From NCBI GenBank assembly GCA_936432065.2, contig OW386292.2, forward strand, positions 98,661,829 to 98,725,828: a DNA stretch of 64,000 nt, read 5' to 3'. Below the pieces are notes generated by a model, which worked only from the letters and a program-made list of their open reading frames with translations, was not told the DNA's origin and searched no databases. This DNA comes from Rutpela maculata (Eukaryota; Arthropoda; Insecta; Coleoptera; Cerambycidae). Below, piece after piece: positions 31,501 through 39,475 of this stretch (the first letter of the stretch is position 1; every line of letters begins with the position of its first letter). Made by a program: the position numbers and the translations under genes.

Positions 31501-32168
31501 ATATTTATTTCTAAACTTATTATTTTTTGTAGCACAAATCCCGACTCTTTTTCCTGGAATTCTTCTAATTTATTTAAAATTTTATCTATAATATATTCCT
31601 GAAACCACAACTTTAAATCAGTGCTGATATCAATTGAGGCATTTTTAGTGTTGAAATATTTAAATTCCATTTCTTCTGACTTAATATTATTTTTAATGAA
31701 TTCCCCACAAAAACATGCATTCACTTTGATTGTTGGCTGTGATTTGAGAATATTATTTATTCGTGACTTGAATAGAAAGAAGGAATCATCAAGAAACTGT
31801 CTCATATCTTTATGTATTAAATTTATTATTAAACCTGAACGTATGCGACCTGAAAATACCGAATTTATATCCTCCCATTTAATTCTAGAACTTCTATTTA
31901 CTCTACCACTCAAACCCCATCCAATGTAGCCTAAATTTTTTATTAAAATTTTAACTTTTTTTAAATGTCCAATATTTGTATGAATTTTTCTACGAATTCC
32001 AATAGAATTGCGATTTTTTAATGCTTGGTTAAGCAAACTTAAATGCCCTTTCACTAATTTTAACCATTTTTCCCGACCTATAACATTTTTACACTCACTC
32101 AAAATTTTTGTTACATTTTGAAACTTCTTCACAATTTCATCACTTAAATTACATATGTCCATTATCAA
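28522..32168 (-). pseudogene. polB: Protein-primed DNA polymerase B of Polinton B, two frameshifts
   Basis: Replicative polymerase. Frame 1 (32168-30591) has the I-K-D-L-S-R-L-V block, a zinc finger and the exonuclease motif C-D-F-E-S. Frame 2 (about 30604-30182) has V-R-D, the second exonuclease motif F-H-N-L-S-G-Y-G and a K-E-K-Y-I-S-F block. Frame 3 (30174-28522) has palm motif A (L-D-I-N-N-M-Y-G, about residues 142-149), motif B (K-L-L-I-N-A-V-F-G-K, 285-294) and motif C (Y-T-D-T-D-S, 388-393). Junctions near 30595 and 30178 (an A6 run) are single-base shifts. Motif residues are otherwise intact. About 1,200 codons in total, as expected for Polintons. Confidence 0.92.
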
Positions 32169-32467
32169 ATTTTATCTAATAATACAATACACTTCTTGCA
32201 AACTTCTATGCTCGAGAGTTTGAACTCTAATGCTGCAGTAAACTTAGGTTGAATATTTATAAATAATTGTTTTACTTTTTCAATGTTTTGTGTATAATCT
32301 AACCCCACAAATTGATGAATCAATCGTTTAAATAAATTTTCATTATATAACAAATAAATAGAAATATCTACTTTCGAGTATATTGTATTATTATTATAAA
32401 AAAATGCGTGATTTTCAACAAAAAAGCGAATTTTGAATTTCTTTCTACAAATAATGCACTTGTACAT
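32165..32467 (-). CDS. Small Cys-rich ORF upstream of polB
   Basis: 100 codons beginning M-Y-K-C-I-I-C-R-K-K-F, a C-x2-C finger-like start similar to that of the polB remnant at 4196. It ends at a TGATAATG junction with the long polB frame. It may be the true polB N-terminus separated by a frameshift, or a separate small protein co-transcribed with polB. Confidence 0.5.
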   Translation of the reverse strand: MYKCIICRKKFKIRFFVENHAFFYNNNTIYSKVDISIYLLYNENLFKRLIHQFVGLDYTQNIEKVKQLFINIQPKFTAALEFKLSSIEVCKKCIVLLDKI

Positions 32468-32604
32468 ACTAAATTATTGCAGCTCCTAAATTATTGCAGC
32501 TCTTGTGTATGGATCCGCCCACAGTCCCTTTTAGAATTGTTGTGAATCAGCTAAAATTAAAAGAAAAATGGCATTTAATAAATATCTTCAAAATGCATAA
32601 TAAA

Positions 32605-32934
32605 TTACTTACATGCACTTTGAGTCCAACTTTCGGTTTCAATAAATTCGAATGTTGTTCCTAATGCAGGCTTATTAACATCTTTTTGACCTTTAAAGAT
32701 CAGGCTGTATTTTCCTGCTGTGAAATTCTCCAAATTATCCTTCATATGGGGAACCACTCGTTTTGGTAAAAATGCTGTGCTGTCACCGAATTCTAATAGA
32801 ACCGTTGTTCCAAATTTGGTTTTTATTAGCTTTGCTGAAATTATTGGAACAGGTGTATCTAGTGGGAGGTCCGTTAATTTGATGGTTGGCTTTGTATCTA
32901 AAAGTGATACGGCATTCAGTTTATTTAAGTCCAT
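32605..32934 (-). CDS. Putative single-strand DNA-binding (OB-fold) protein
   Basis: 109 codons, ATG start. The central part is beta-rich: I-I-S-A-K-L-I-K-T-K-F-G, V-L-L-E-F-G-D, F-L-P-K-R and Y-S-L-I-F-K-G. This arrangement resembles small OB-fold proteins common in insect Polintons and related elements. It is located directly upstream of polB on the same strand, which suits a replication role. Identification is by pattern and context only. Confidence 0.55.
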   Translation of the reverse strand: MDLNKLNAVSLLDTKPTIKLTDLPLDTPVPIISAKLIKTKFGTTVLLEFGDSTAFLPKRVVPHMKDNLENFTAGKYSLIFKGQKDVNKPALGTTFEFIETESWTQSACK

Positions 32935-33216
32935 CTAAAAATATTTTTTGTATTATATTGAGATAAATTGCAATAAAATAAATTAATAGAACTTACGTTA
33001 AATCAGTAATGCGCACAAACACTTGCTAACAAAATTATAACTTGGAAAGTAAGTGATCTCAATCTAAGTTTATGCTTTTATACTCGTCGAAATCTACATC
33101 AGTACTAAATGATATTTTCACATAACCAACTAATGGAATATATTTATCAACTTCCTTCAACTCGCTTTGTCATCACGTGCACTTTGTGGCTATGTAGGCA
33201 GGTTTATCATCTTTCC

Positions 33217-33432
33217 TGTTTCCTATGAAATAACATATCAACGCTTTCTCGGTTTTATTTCCTTGCGATATAATTAATTAACGACCACTTTTATTGAGAT
33301 TGGACTTTTTGCGGATGTCCTATGCAGAGTTTTATTTCCTTTGTAAATAACATATCAACGCTTGCTTGGTATTATTTCCTTGCGATATAATTTAATCAAC
33401 TTCCACATTGCACTTTTTACGAATGTACTATA
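33217..33432. repeat. Imperfect ~110-bp tandem duplication
   Basis: Two copies (about 33217-33322 and 33331-33432) share AAATAACATATCAACGCTT, ATTTCCTTGCGATATAATT and a CTTTTT-CG-ATGT block. They lie upstream of the spliced proline-rich gene and may be its promoter region. Confidence 0.75.
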
Positions 33433-33524
33433 GCTGATTGCAAAAATAAAGAACATCCATATTAAATCTTAGTTTTATAAATAAATTTTACATCGATCAC
33501 GCCGCACATCGTTCTAATAGTAAA

Positions 33525-34231
33525 ATGAATGAATTCGGAAAGTGAGTTAATTAGTTAGTGAGTTTAGTTTTATAACATATAAAATTTTTATTATTTTTCA
33601 GCGATTTGGATTTGGACTTGGTGCATAAATGTGATAAGTGTTATGAACAGTTCGGGGATCTATGCGTGTGCCCATTTGAAGAGTATGTACTATTTAATGT
33701 TTCTTATATTCATTTCAATATGCATTTTTTTTTTTTACTAGAACTTGGTGTGAGGCCTCCGAGTTTTTTATGCTGACCACCACAAGTCCACCACCCTCGC
33801 CAGCATGGGAGCCACCCCAACCACTGTTCCAAGAGTAAATACTACTTAATGTTTCTTATATTTATGAATTTCAATATGAATTTTTTTCTAGAAGTTGGTG
33901 TGAGGCCTCCGCAAGCCCACCACCCTCGCCATCATACACCCCCACACCTCCAGCATGGGAGCCGAATTTTTTTTCTAGAAGTTGGTGCCCACCACCCTCG
34001 CCATCATACTCCCCCACACCGCCAGCATGGGAGCCACCCCAACCACTGTTCGAAAAGTAAGTACTACTTAATGTTTTTTATATTTATGAATTTCAATATG
34101 AATTTTTTACTAGAACCTGGTGTGAGGCCTCCATGCCACCATACTCCCCCTGCCAGCTGCAGCCACCCCAACCGCTGGATTTGACCATCCCCACCGAGGA
34201 TCGCCCACCGCCGCCCCACCCAGCATGGTAG
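33525..34231 (+). CDS. Five-exon proline-rich gene with duplicated exons
   Basis: Exons 33525-33541, 33602-33682, 33742-33834, 33892-34056 and 34114-34231 join in phase to 157 codons with a TAG stop. Every junction has GT/AG: donors GTGAGT, GTATGT, GTAAAT, GTAAGT; acceptors preceded by T-rich tracts ending CAG or TAG. Exon 2 encodes a Cys cluster (C-D-K-C, C-V-C-P-F-E). Exons 3, 4 and 5 each begin with a codon-completing A and then W-C-E-A-S, followed by P-P-P-S-P and A-W-E-P-P-Q-P-L. All introns are phase 2, so exons can be duplicated or skipped without changing frame. No family recognised. The splice model is read from sequence and not from transcripts. Confidence 0.65.
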
Positions 34232-34244
34232 CCAGTTTTTTATT

Positions 34245-34629
34245 ATTTTTTCCACACTATCAAACAGTTGTATATAAAACATTTGGGTAAATGTTATTTT
34301 AGAAAAATTACACAGATTAAAAAAAATTCCATATATATTTGCTTTAACGTTCTAAAAGTTTATTTTTGTCTCATAAAATTATTCTGTTATTTCCACGCTA
34401 TCAAACATTTGTATATAAAATATTTGGGTAAATAAAATAACAAACAAAAAAACTGTCAGGTGTGGGATTCGAACCCACGCTCCGGTGTGGAACCAAACGC
34501 TAAACGTGAGGCGCCTTAGACCGCTCGGCCAACCTGACTTGTGAAAATAATTGTGAAAATAATGCTTCATACAATATGTTTTAACGCTCTAAAAGTTTAT
34601 TTATATCTCATAAAATTATTCTGTTATAG
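34245..34629 (+). repeat. Duplicated 3' segment of the proline-rich gene region
   Basis: The stretch around 34253-34380 (CTATCAAACA, GTATATAAAA, TTTGGGTAAAT ... CTCATAAAATTATTCTGTTAT) recurs at 34395-34627. The second copy also contains the tRNA-like gene. The duplication places a second terminal exon downstream. Confidence 0.7.
34454..34538 (-). tRNA. Type-II tRNA (Leu-like) with abnormal anticodon arm
   Basis: 85 nt. The acceptor stem pairs fully (GTCAGGT/ACCTGAC), the D arm is GGCC...GGC, the T arm is GTGGG TTCGAAT CCCAC, and a long variable arm is present. Overall it matches tRNA-Leu. The anticodon region is two bases too long and its stem has mismatches; the loop reads GTTTAGC or TTTAGCG, so the anticodon cannot be assigned safely (TAG would be Leu). 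Probably a pseudo-tRNA or a mobile tRNA-like unit. Confidence 0.6.
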
Positions 34630-34756
34630 CATACCATCATCATACTCCCCCTGGCAGCCACCGTTGGATTTAACCATCCCCAGCGGCGAGGATCATAATC
34701 ATCCGCCACCGCTAATCCCGATCGCTTCTTTATTAATAAAAAAAAAATCTGAATGA
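34630..34756 (+). CDS. Alternative terminal exon of the proline-rich gene
   Basis: An acceptor (CTGTTATAG) precedes a 127-base segment that starts in the same phase as exon 5. It encodes Y-S-P-W-Q-P-P-L-D-L-T-I-P, close to Y-S-P-C-Q...P-L-D-L-T-I-P of exon 5, and ends with TGA at 34754-34756. It could replace exon 5 by alternative splicing. Confidence 0.5.
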
Positions 34757-34768
34757 ATAGTATTGTAC

Positions 34769-35328
34769 AATAAATGAAATAGAAATACAATTTTTGTTTA
34801 ATTTATATCTGAATTTGATTAAAGTCGAAATAGCTCAGTGGGGAGAGCATTAGACTGAAGTTCTAGAGGTCCCGGGTTCAAATCCTGGTTTCGACAGTTT
34901 TTTAATTTATGTACGCCTATGTTCACATTCAAACATCGCCATAATATAATAATAAATATATTGCCCACCCTAACCGGCGGTTGTGATAAAAATTTCATTT
35001 AATTTGCATTTCTATACAAATGTTACACTCTCTTATCACATATCCGTTTTCTTATCACTTCCTCCTATGTCTCGGAGCCAGCGACCGACCGACGTTTATA
35101 TTCAATTTGCCTAAGTGAAAAATCTGCAAAGTCATGCTGAAATATTTCTTAGCCAGAAGGGCATTAGGTACAGACTTCACACCCATACCACGTGATGCGT
35201 CTGCCTCACTCTTCACCAGAAGAACTCTTCAGCTCCGACGACAATGACCAACAGCTCTATGGTCAGATCTCGATGGACACGTGCCATCCAAGTCACTTCC
35301 GGTCCAGAACTCTCTTTGCTTATCTACT
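34769..35328 (-). repeat. Right terminal inverted repeat of Polinton B
   Basis: About 560 bp, inverted relative to 6958-7450, ending ...GCTTATCTACT. It contains the tRNA-Phe gene that the left copy lacks. Confidence 0.92.
34824..34896 (+). tRNA. tRNA-Phe(GAA) inside the right inverted repeat
   Basis: 73 nt with a complete cloverleaf. Acceptor GTCGAAA/TTTCGAC with discriminator A; D arm GCTC...GAGC; anticodon arm TTAGA-CTGAAGT-TCTAG with anticodon GAA; T arm CCGGG-TTCAAAT-CCTGG. Internal promoter boxes are intact and a T6 polymerase III terminator follows at 34898. It has no intron and CCA is not encoded, as normal for eukaryotic nuclear tRNA genes. It lies inside a transposon terminal repeat, so it moves with Polinton B. 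Confidence 0.92.
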
Positions 35329-35334
35329 GACGCC
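35329..35334. repeat. Right target-site duplication of Polinton B (GACGCC)
   Basis: Identical to 6952-6957. The polB frame of Polinton A resumes here with the motif A residues (N-L-Y-G). Confidence 0.95.
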
Positions 35335-36647
35335 ACGAATTTATACGGTTGTAGTATGAGTCAAAGTTTACCATTGAGGGGATTTAGATGGCTAAACGAC
35401 AACGAAATTCAATATTTGTTTGTATTAGAAGTGGATTTGGAATATCCTGAAAATTTGCATGATGCGCATAATGATTTACCATTCCGCGCAGAAAATTTAA
35501 TACCCCCAAATGGTAAACAATCTAAACTTATTTTAAACCTACATAATAAAACTAACTATATCATTCACTACAGGAATCTCAAACAATGTTTAGAACATGG
35601 TTTAAAATTGCAAAAAATTCATAGAATTCTGGAATTTTCGTAATCCCCTTGGTTGAAAACCTATGTTGATTTGATTACAGCGTTGCGAAATGCATCCAAA
35701 AATGCTTTTGAAAGAGATCTTTTTAAATTTGTAATAAACTCAATATTCGGAAAAACTATGGAAAATGTTGAAAATAGAGTCGATATAAAACTTATTTCTC
35801 ACTGGGAAAATATTCGTGGAAGTGTTGGGGCTGAAGGGTACATAAGTAAGCCTAATTATAAATCATGTTCAGTTTTCTCAGAAAATTTAGTAACTATAGA
35901 AATGTCTTAACTGAAAATTTGTTATAATAAGCCATTATACGTGGGTTACTCAATTTTAGAGATATCAAAAACAGTAATATATGATTTTTATTATGACTTC
36001 GTCAAGCAAAGATACGGTAATAATGCGACTCTGTGCTATACCGACACAGATTCATTGATTTTAGAAATATTTACTGATAATGTTTATGATGATATAAAGA
36101 ATAATTTAAGTTGGTTCGACACATCAAATTATAGAAATGATAATATTCATGGTGTACCCAAAACAGTGTCCATTGTTGGGAAAATAAAAGATGAGTTTGC
36201 AGGCGCTCCTATACAAAGTTTTTATGGAACTGGGGCGAAAGCATATTGCATAAAACTCAATGAAAGTGAAACAAAAAAGCTGAAAGGGTATCAAAAAATA
36301 TTATTAAAAATCAATTAAATATTGTTGATTATAAACAAATTTTAGAAGAAGGTGGATTAATTTATCGTAAAATGTATGTCTTTAGATCACATTTACATAC
36401 GATGTATACAGAATTAAAAAATAAGGTCGCGTTATCTTCGAATGATAATAAACATTATATTATTGCCGGGTTACCGAATACCTTAGCTTGGGGTCATAGA
36501 TCTATTAAGTTAAATTCAAATAATAAACAACGCACAAGTGAGGAATTATTAACTTTGTTAATAAAACTAGCCACAGAAATTGATGAAACAATGAATGATG
36601 TTAATGAAGATGAATTCTACGTAAATAATTTTCCTTTAAACATGTGA
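35329..36647 (+). pseudogene. polB: DNA polymerase B, C-terminal half (Polinton A)
   Basis: Continues the palm domain from the left half. It contains I-H-Y-R-N-L-K-Q, a stop at 35641-35643, motif B (F-V-I-N-S-I-F-G-K near 35735), a stop at about 35908, and motif C (Y-T-D-T-D-S-L near 36040). A frameshift near 36310 leads into the C-terminal block with H-L-H-T-M-Y and L-A-W-G-H, which ends at 36647. It is most similar in layout to the Polinton B polymerase but clearly a different lineage. Dead by several independent lesions. Confidence 0.9.
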
Positions 36648-37025
36648 AATAGTTTAATAAATTGAAATTGTTTGAAAACTGTATGAAACCCCTCTATGTG
36701 AGTAATTATGTATAACTAACTAATAATAAAACTCGAAACTGTTAAAATTGTAAATTATGTGAATGTAACTAACTGTATTTTAAAACTGAAATAAACTATG
36801 TGAATAATTGTAACTAACTGTATTTTTAAATCTAAAATTAATACTTCAATAAAACTCTCAATAAATTATCTGTTTTATTTTAAGCTGTGGGAGGTGCTAT
36901 TAGGTGTACTTATTGTGGTAGGAGGTTTTATTAAGTGGGATTTCTACTATAAAACTTATGTAAACTCTCAGTACAACCAGTATTCTATTAAGCTGTAATA
37001 ATACAATATCAAACACTTTTTCAAT
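36648..37025. other. AT-rich spacer in Polinton A
   Basis: Contains two near-identical copies of a TGTGAATAATTGTAACTAACTG-like phrase (about 36755-36825) but no gene. Confidence 0.45.
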
Positions 37026-37380
37026 ATGTGGATGTGTTATGTAAAGGAAGTTGAGGTTATTGATGTAGAAAGTGGAATACGATACTTGTTGCAGAAATTT
37101 AATAATCTCCAATTTGATGCCGAACACGAGGCAGTTTATGGAATGGGTGCCTTTTATGGCGCAGAAGAATGTAATAAAATAGCAAAAAATTATGAAAATG
37201 GTGTGAAAGTATGTGAAAATTTCTCTGAAAAAAAAATATCTTTGGATGGATTAATTGCGTTAAATTTAGAGGGGTTTCTACATCCATTAAAAAATTATTT
37301 ACACCCTAAACAAACAAAATTTGGATGATGAAACTGACTGTGATGAAACCGATTGTGACGAAGTCGACTGTGACAAATCA
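37026..37380 (+). pseudogene. Unknown Polinton A protein with acidic Cys tail
   Basis: 100 codons from an ATG at 37026 to 37328, helical and charged, without a recognised domain. In the neighbouring frame the text continues as a repeat of D-E-T-D-C-D (37330-37380), ending TAA at about 37382. This suggests one indel near 37318 and an original acidic Cys-rich tail. It lies just downstream of polB on the same strand. Confidence 0.4.
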
Positions 37381-37562
37381 TAACTGGTTGATACAACCAA
37401 ATGTATTGAGTCTGAATCAAATGATTCTGTAGGGAATAAACATTGTCAAATTATTTTCTGTATATATTATACTCCATATATTATATTATTAAACTATAAT
37501 AAAAACAATATTTAGTTTTATTTATTTATTTATTTATTAAAATTTAGGACATTACAAAGTTT

Positions 37563-37994
37563 TCATATAAATAAAAAACATTGGATAAACATTGGACAAA
37601 TACATTTAGTATTACTATGATAAAAACATTTTGCGGTAGACATAATTAAAGATGGTTGTTCTTCAAATTCTATAACTGGTTGTGAAATGAACTGTCTGAT
37701 GTAGTCAGCCTTTTCCCCCCCTTTTACGTAAACACAATCTGCATTTGTAATCAAATTCTTAATAATTTTATCGAATAGATGTAATGGTGTAAATCCATAG
37801 CTCCATTTAAAACAGTGATAATTCTTTGCTAACCAGTGAGCTTGCTGTGGTAAATCTGGTGATAGCATCTCAAATGGAAAAGGTGGCTTAAAGATGTAGT
37901 GACATATTTTTACTCCATCATAGGCTGGAAACTCTTTAACTATAAATTTCGTTTTTTCTATTTTAAATCCTTGCACATCGAAAATCAGAGTCAT
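37563..37994 (-). CDS. DVQGF-family protein (possible exonuclease-like fold)
   Basis: 143 codons, ATG start, intact. It begins with F-D-V-Q-G-F and has K-P-P-F-P-F near residue 38, H-W-L then W-S-Y-G-F-T-P near 58-70, V-K-G-G-E-K-A near 90, and C-F-Y-H with C-I-C near the end. I recognise this set from many uncharacterised insect proteins. The acidic start, the conserved middle and the late Cys/His pair resemble DEDD-type RNase H-fold exonucleases that have lost or changed residues; this is inference. A truncated relative sits at the same place in Polinton B. Confidence 0.6.
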   Translation of the reverse strand: MTLIFDVQGFKIEKTKFIVKEFPAYDGVKICHYIFKPPFPFEMLSPDLPQQAHWLAKNYHCFKWSYGFTPLHLFDKIIKNLITNADCVYVKGGEKADYIRQFISQPVIEFEEQPSLIMSTAKCFYHSNTKCICPMFIQCFLFI

Positions 37995-38167
37995 ATTTTT
38001 AAATTACACAATTTCTTTAATACACTAACTTTCATACTGTATAATTCCACAGCTTTTCTCAAGTCTTTCAATTTTCTTAGATGTTCTCTCAATGCTTTTA
38101 TGTATTCTGATCCCATTATGTTACTGACATGGTGAGATTTTCTCTTTTCTGTAAATGTCATGCGCAT
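37991..38167 (-). CDS. Small basic helical ORF
   Basis: 58 codons from the ATG at 38167. Rich in Lys/Arg and Leu, predicted helical (L-R-E-H-L-R-K-L-K-D-L). It overlaps the next gene start by four bases (ATGA-type overlap), which suggests a real co-expressed unit. No counterpart in Polinton B was seen. Confidence 0.4.
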   Translation of the reverse strand: MRMTFTEKRKSHHVSNIMGSEYIKALREHLRKLKDLRKAVELYSMKVSVLKKLCNLKI

Positions 38168-38201
38168 GTTGAAGTTTGAAAGCGTCACGAACATATCAAT
38201 G

Positions 38202-39417
38202 TTATCGAACAATTTTAGTTTGAGGATTATAAGTGAAGTGTTTCTCATGCAATATGAGACAATATGCTGTAATATCCGCAGTAGTGGGGGTATCCGTCTC
38301 AAATTCTATTTTCATAACTACGGATCCAGTCTGTATTACTTCCTTTTGTCGCGAACAATCAATATTATTGGTGCTAATTCTTTAAATTCTTCAGTGTTGA
38401 AAATTGGTTGATTTATTTTTCGAGGATAATAGGATTCTTGAAAATTACCAAACATATTATAGAAGGTGGCAGATTTGTTATTTTTAAAGTCCAAATATAA
38501 GTCATTGTACAGATACCTCTCAGATTTTAAGAAAATTCTAACGTTTTTAAGATCACAGTTATCAAATTTACTCATATCAGATGTAATCTTTCTTTTATAT
38601 CTTTTTGGAAGGCTATTATTACATGCCTAGGAGTTTCAACTTTGGTAGATGTCTTAACAGGCCATGTATGTCGGTTTGAAGTAGGTAAAGAAGGATATTC
38701 AATTAATTCCCAACTTCTAAATTTTATAGGAAGATCTGCATTTCTATTGGTGATTTTATTTAGTCTAAGCTGCTCCGAGATGCTAACGGTAACGTGTGGT
38801 ACTTTCCAAAACAATTTAGTAATAGTAATTTTTGGTTTTTGAGTGTCATCTATACTCATAACGCTATCCATATCATTACTATTACGGATCAGTATTAATT
38901 CCTGTCTCATGTTAATGACAAGCCTTCGAAAATCTTCAAAAAATCCTACCAATAATTTTAATGGTATGCATACGTTGAAATTTCCGTTTGCATCTGCTAT
39001 AATTTTGTCTGATGTACCCAACTTCTTTTTTGGAAACCATCCTGCATTTTGCAAGAAAACGCTTTCATTTTCATTATATGATATATAACTTTTTAAAGTC
39101 GAAACTAAACCAACATTCCTCACAGAACCTATCACTATACCATTCATTTCATATCTAATTTCTCGAAATATAAAAGAAATCGCGTTGTTAATAAACTCCA
39201 ATTTAGTAGTTGCAGACCCATCTTCTTGTGTGAGTTTTCCTTCGATATATAGATAACTATTGCATGGTGCAGTGTAGGCATATAAATCCTAGATGGGAAT
39301 TCTTGTTTCATCGTTATAATCTAAACTTCCTGATATATTTGGCTGATATGTATGAAATTGATAATCTTCAACGGAGTTGTCATTGAAAGGTTCACCGCTG
39401 ACATTGAGTAATTCCAT
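38202..39417 (-). pseudogene. MCP: Major capsid protein remnant (Polinton A)
   Basis: ATG at 39417 with F-H-T-Y-Q near residue 22, then a stop at 39289-39291. The region with F-I-N-N-A-I-S-F and Y-E-M-N-G runs on to 38572, where a frameshift leads to the L-K-S-E-R-Y-L-Y-N-D block (38575-38336). A further shift near 38340 leads to a final block with A-Y-C-L-I-L-H-E and TAA at 38202-38204. Same family and length as the Polinton B capsid gene (Y-E-L-N-G, Y-C-I-I-I-H-D). At least three lesions. Confidence 0.82.
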
Positions 39418-39474
39418 TATACTAAGACCTCAAATCCTTGGGATTCTAAACACTTTTTATTTTCCGATGTTAAC
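39417..39474 (-). pseudogene. C-terminal end of the small pre-capsid ORF (Polinton A)
   Basis: Encodes L-T-S-E-N-K-K...E-S-Q-G-F, matching the Polinton B small ORF at 10574-10759. It ends in TAATG overlapping the capsid start. Homology is lost upstream of 39474, marking the truncation point of Polinton A. Confidence 0.65.
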
Positions 39475-39475
39475 C

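Larger units (their letters stand above)
6958..35328. mobile_element. Polinton B: near-complete Polinton/Maverick, 28.4 kb with nested LTR element
   Basis: The element starts AGTAGATAAGC and ends with the exact reverse complement. This is the 5'-AG...CT-3' rule of Polintons, and it is flanked by 6-bp duplications. It carries the full core set: integrase, polB, packaging ATPase, protease, major and minor capsid and PLA2-core protein. It also has accessory genes: IAP, NTase-like protein, SSB, a spliced proline-rich gene and two secreted or membrane coiled-coil genes. About 10.1 kb is the nested retrotransposon D1, so the element itself is about 18.3 kb, which is within the usual 15-20 kb. A handful of frameshifts suggests a relatively recent but probably no longer autonomous copy. 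Confidence 0.95.
4196..39475 (+). mobile_element. Polinton A: old Polinton/Maverick remnant, interrupted by Polinton B
   Basis: The remnant has two parts flanking Polinton B. The left part is the N-terminal half of polB (4196-6957). The right part is the C-terminal half of polB (35329-36647), one plus-strand ORF, and a minus-strand block of DVQGF-family gene, small ORF, major capsid and the end of the small ORF that precedes capsid genes. Homology stops abruptly near 39475, so penton, protease, core, ATPase and integrase genes are missing. Without Polinton B about 6.9 kb of this element is visible. Stops and frameshifts in polB and the capsid gene show it is long dead. Confidence 0.85.

Noticed and set aside
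33849..34184. Continuous 111-codon His/Pro-rich ORF
   Set aside because: It reads through intron-like T-rich stretches. The alternative spliced frame (W-C-E-A-S exons) gives consistent GT/AG borders and phase.
34454..34538. Suppressor tRNA reading UAA
   Set aside because: One folding places TTA at the anticodon position, but that stem has two mismatches; a degenerate Leu tRNA is the simpler reading.
37026..37328. Homologue of the NTase-like gene in Polinton A
   Set aside because: The position after polB is similar, but there is no G-G...D-x-D signature or other similarity.
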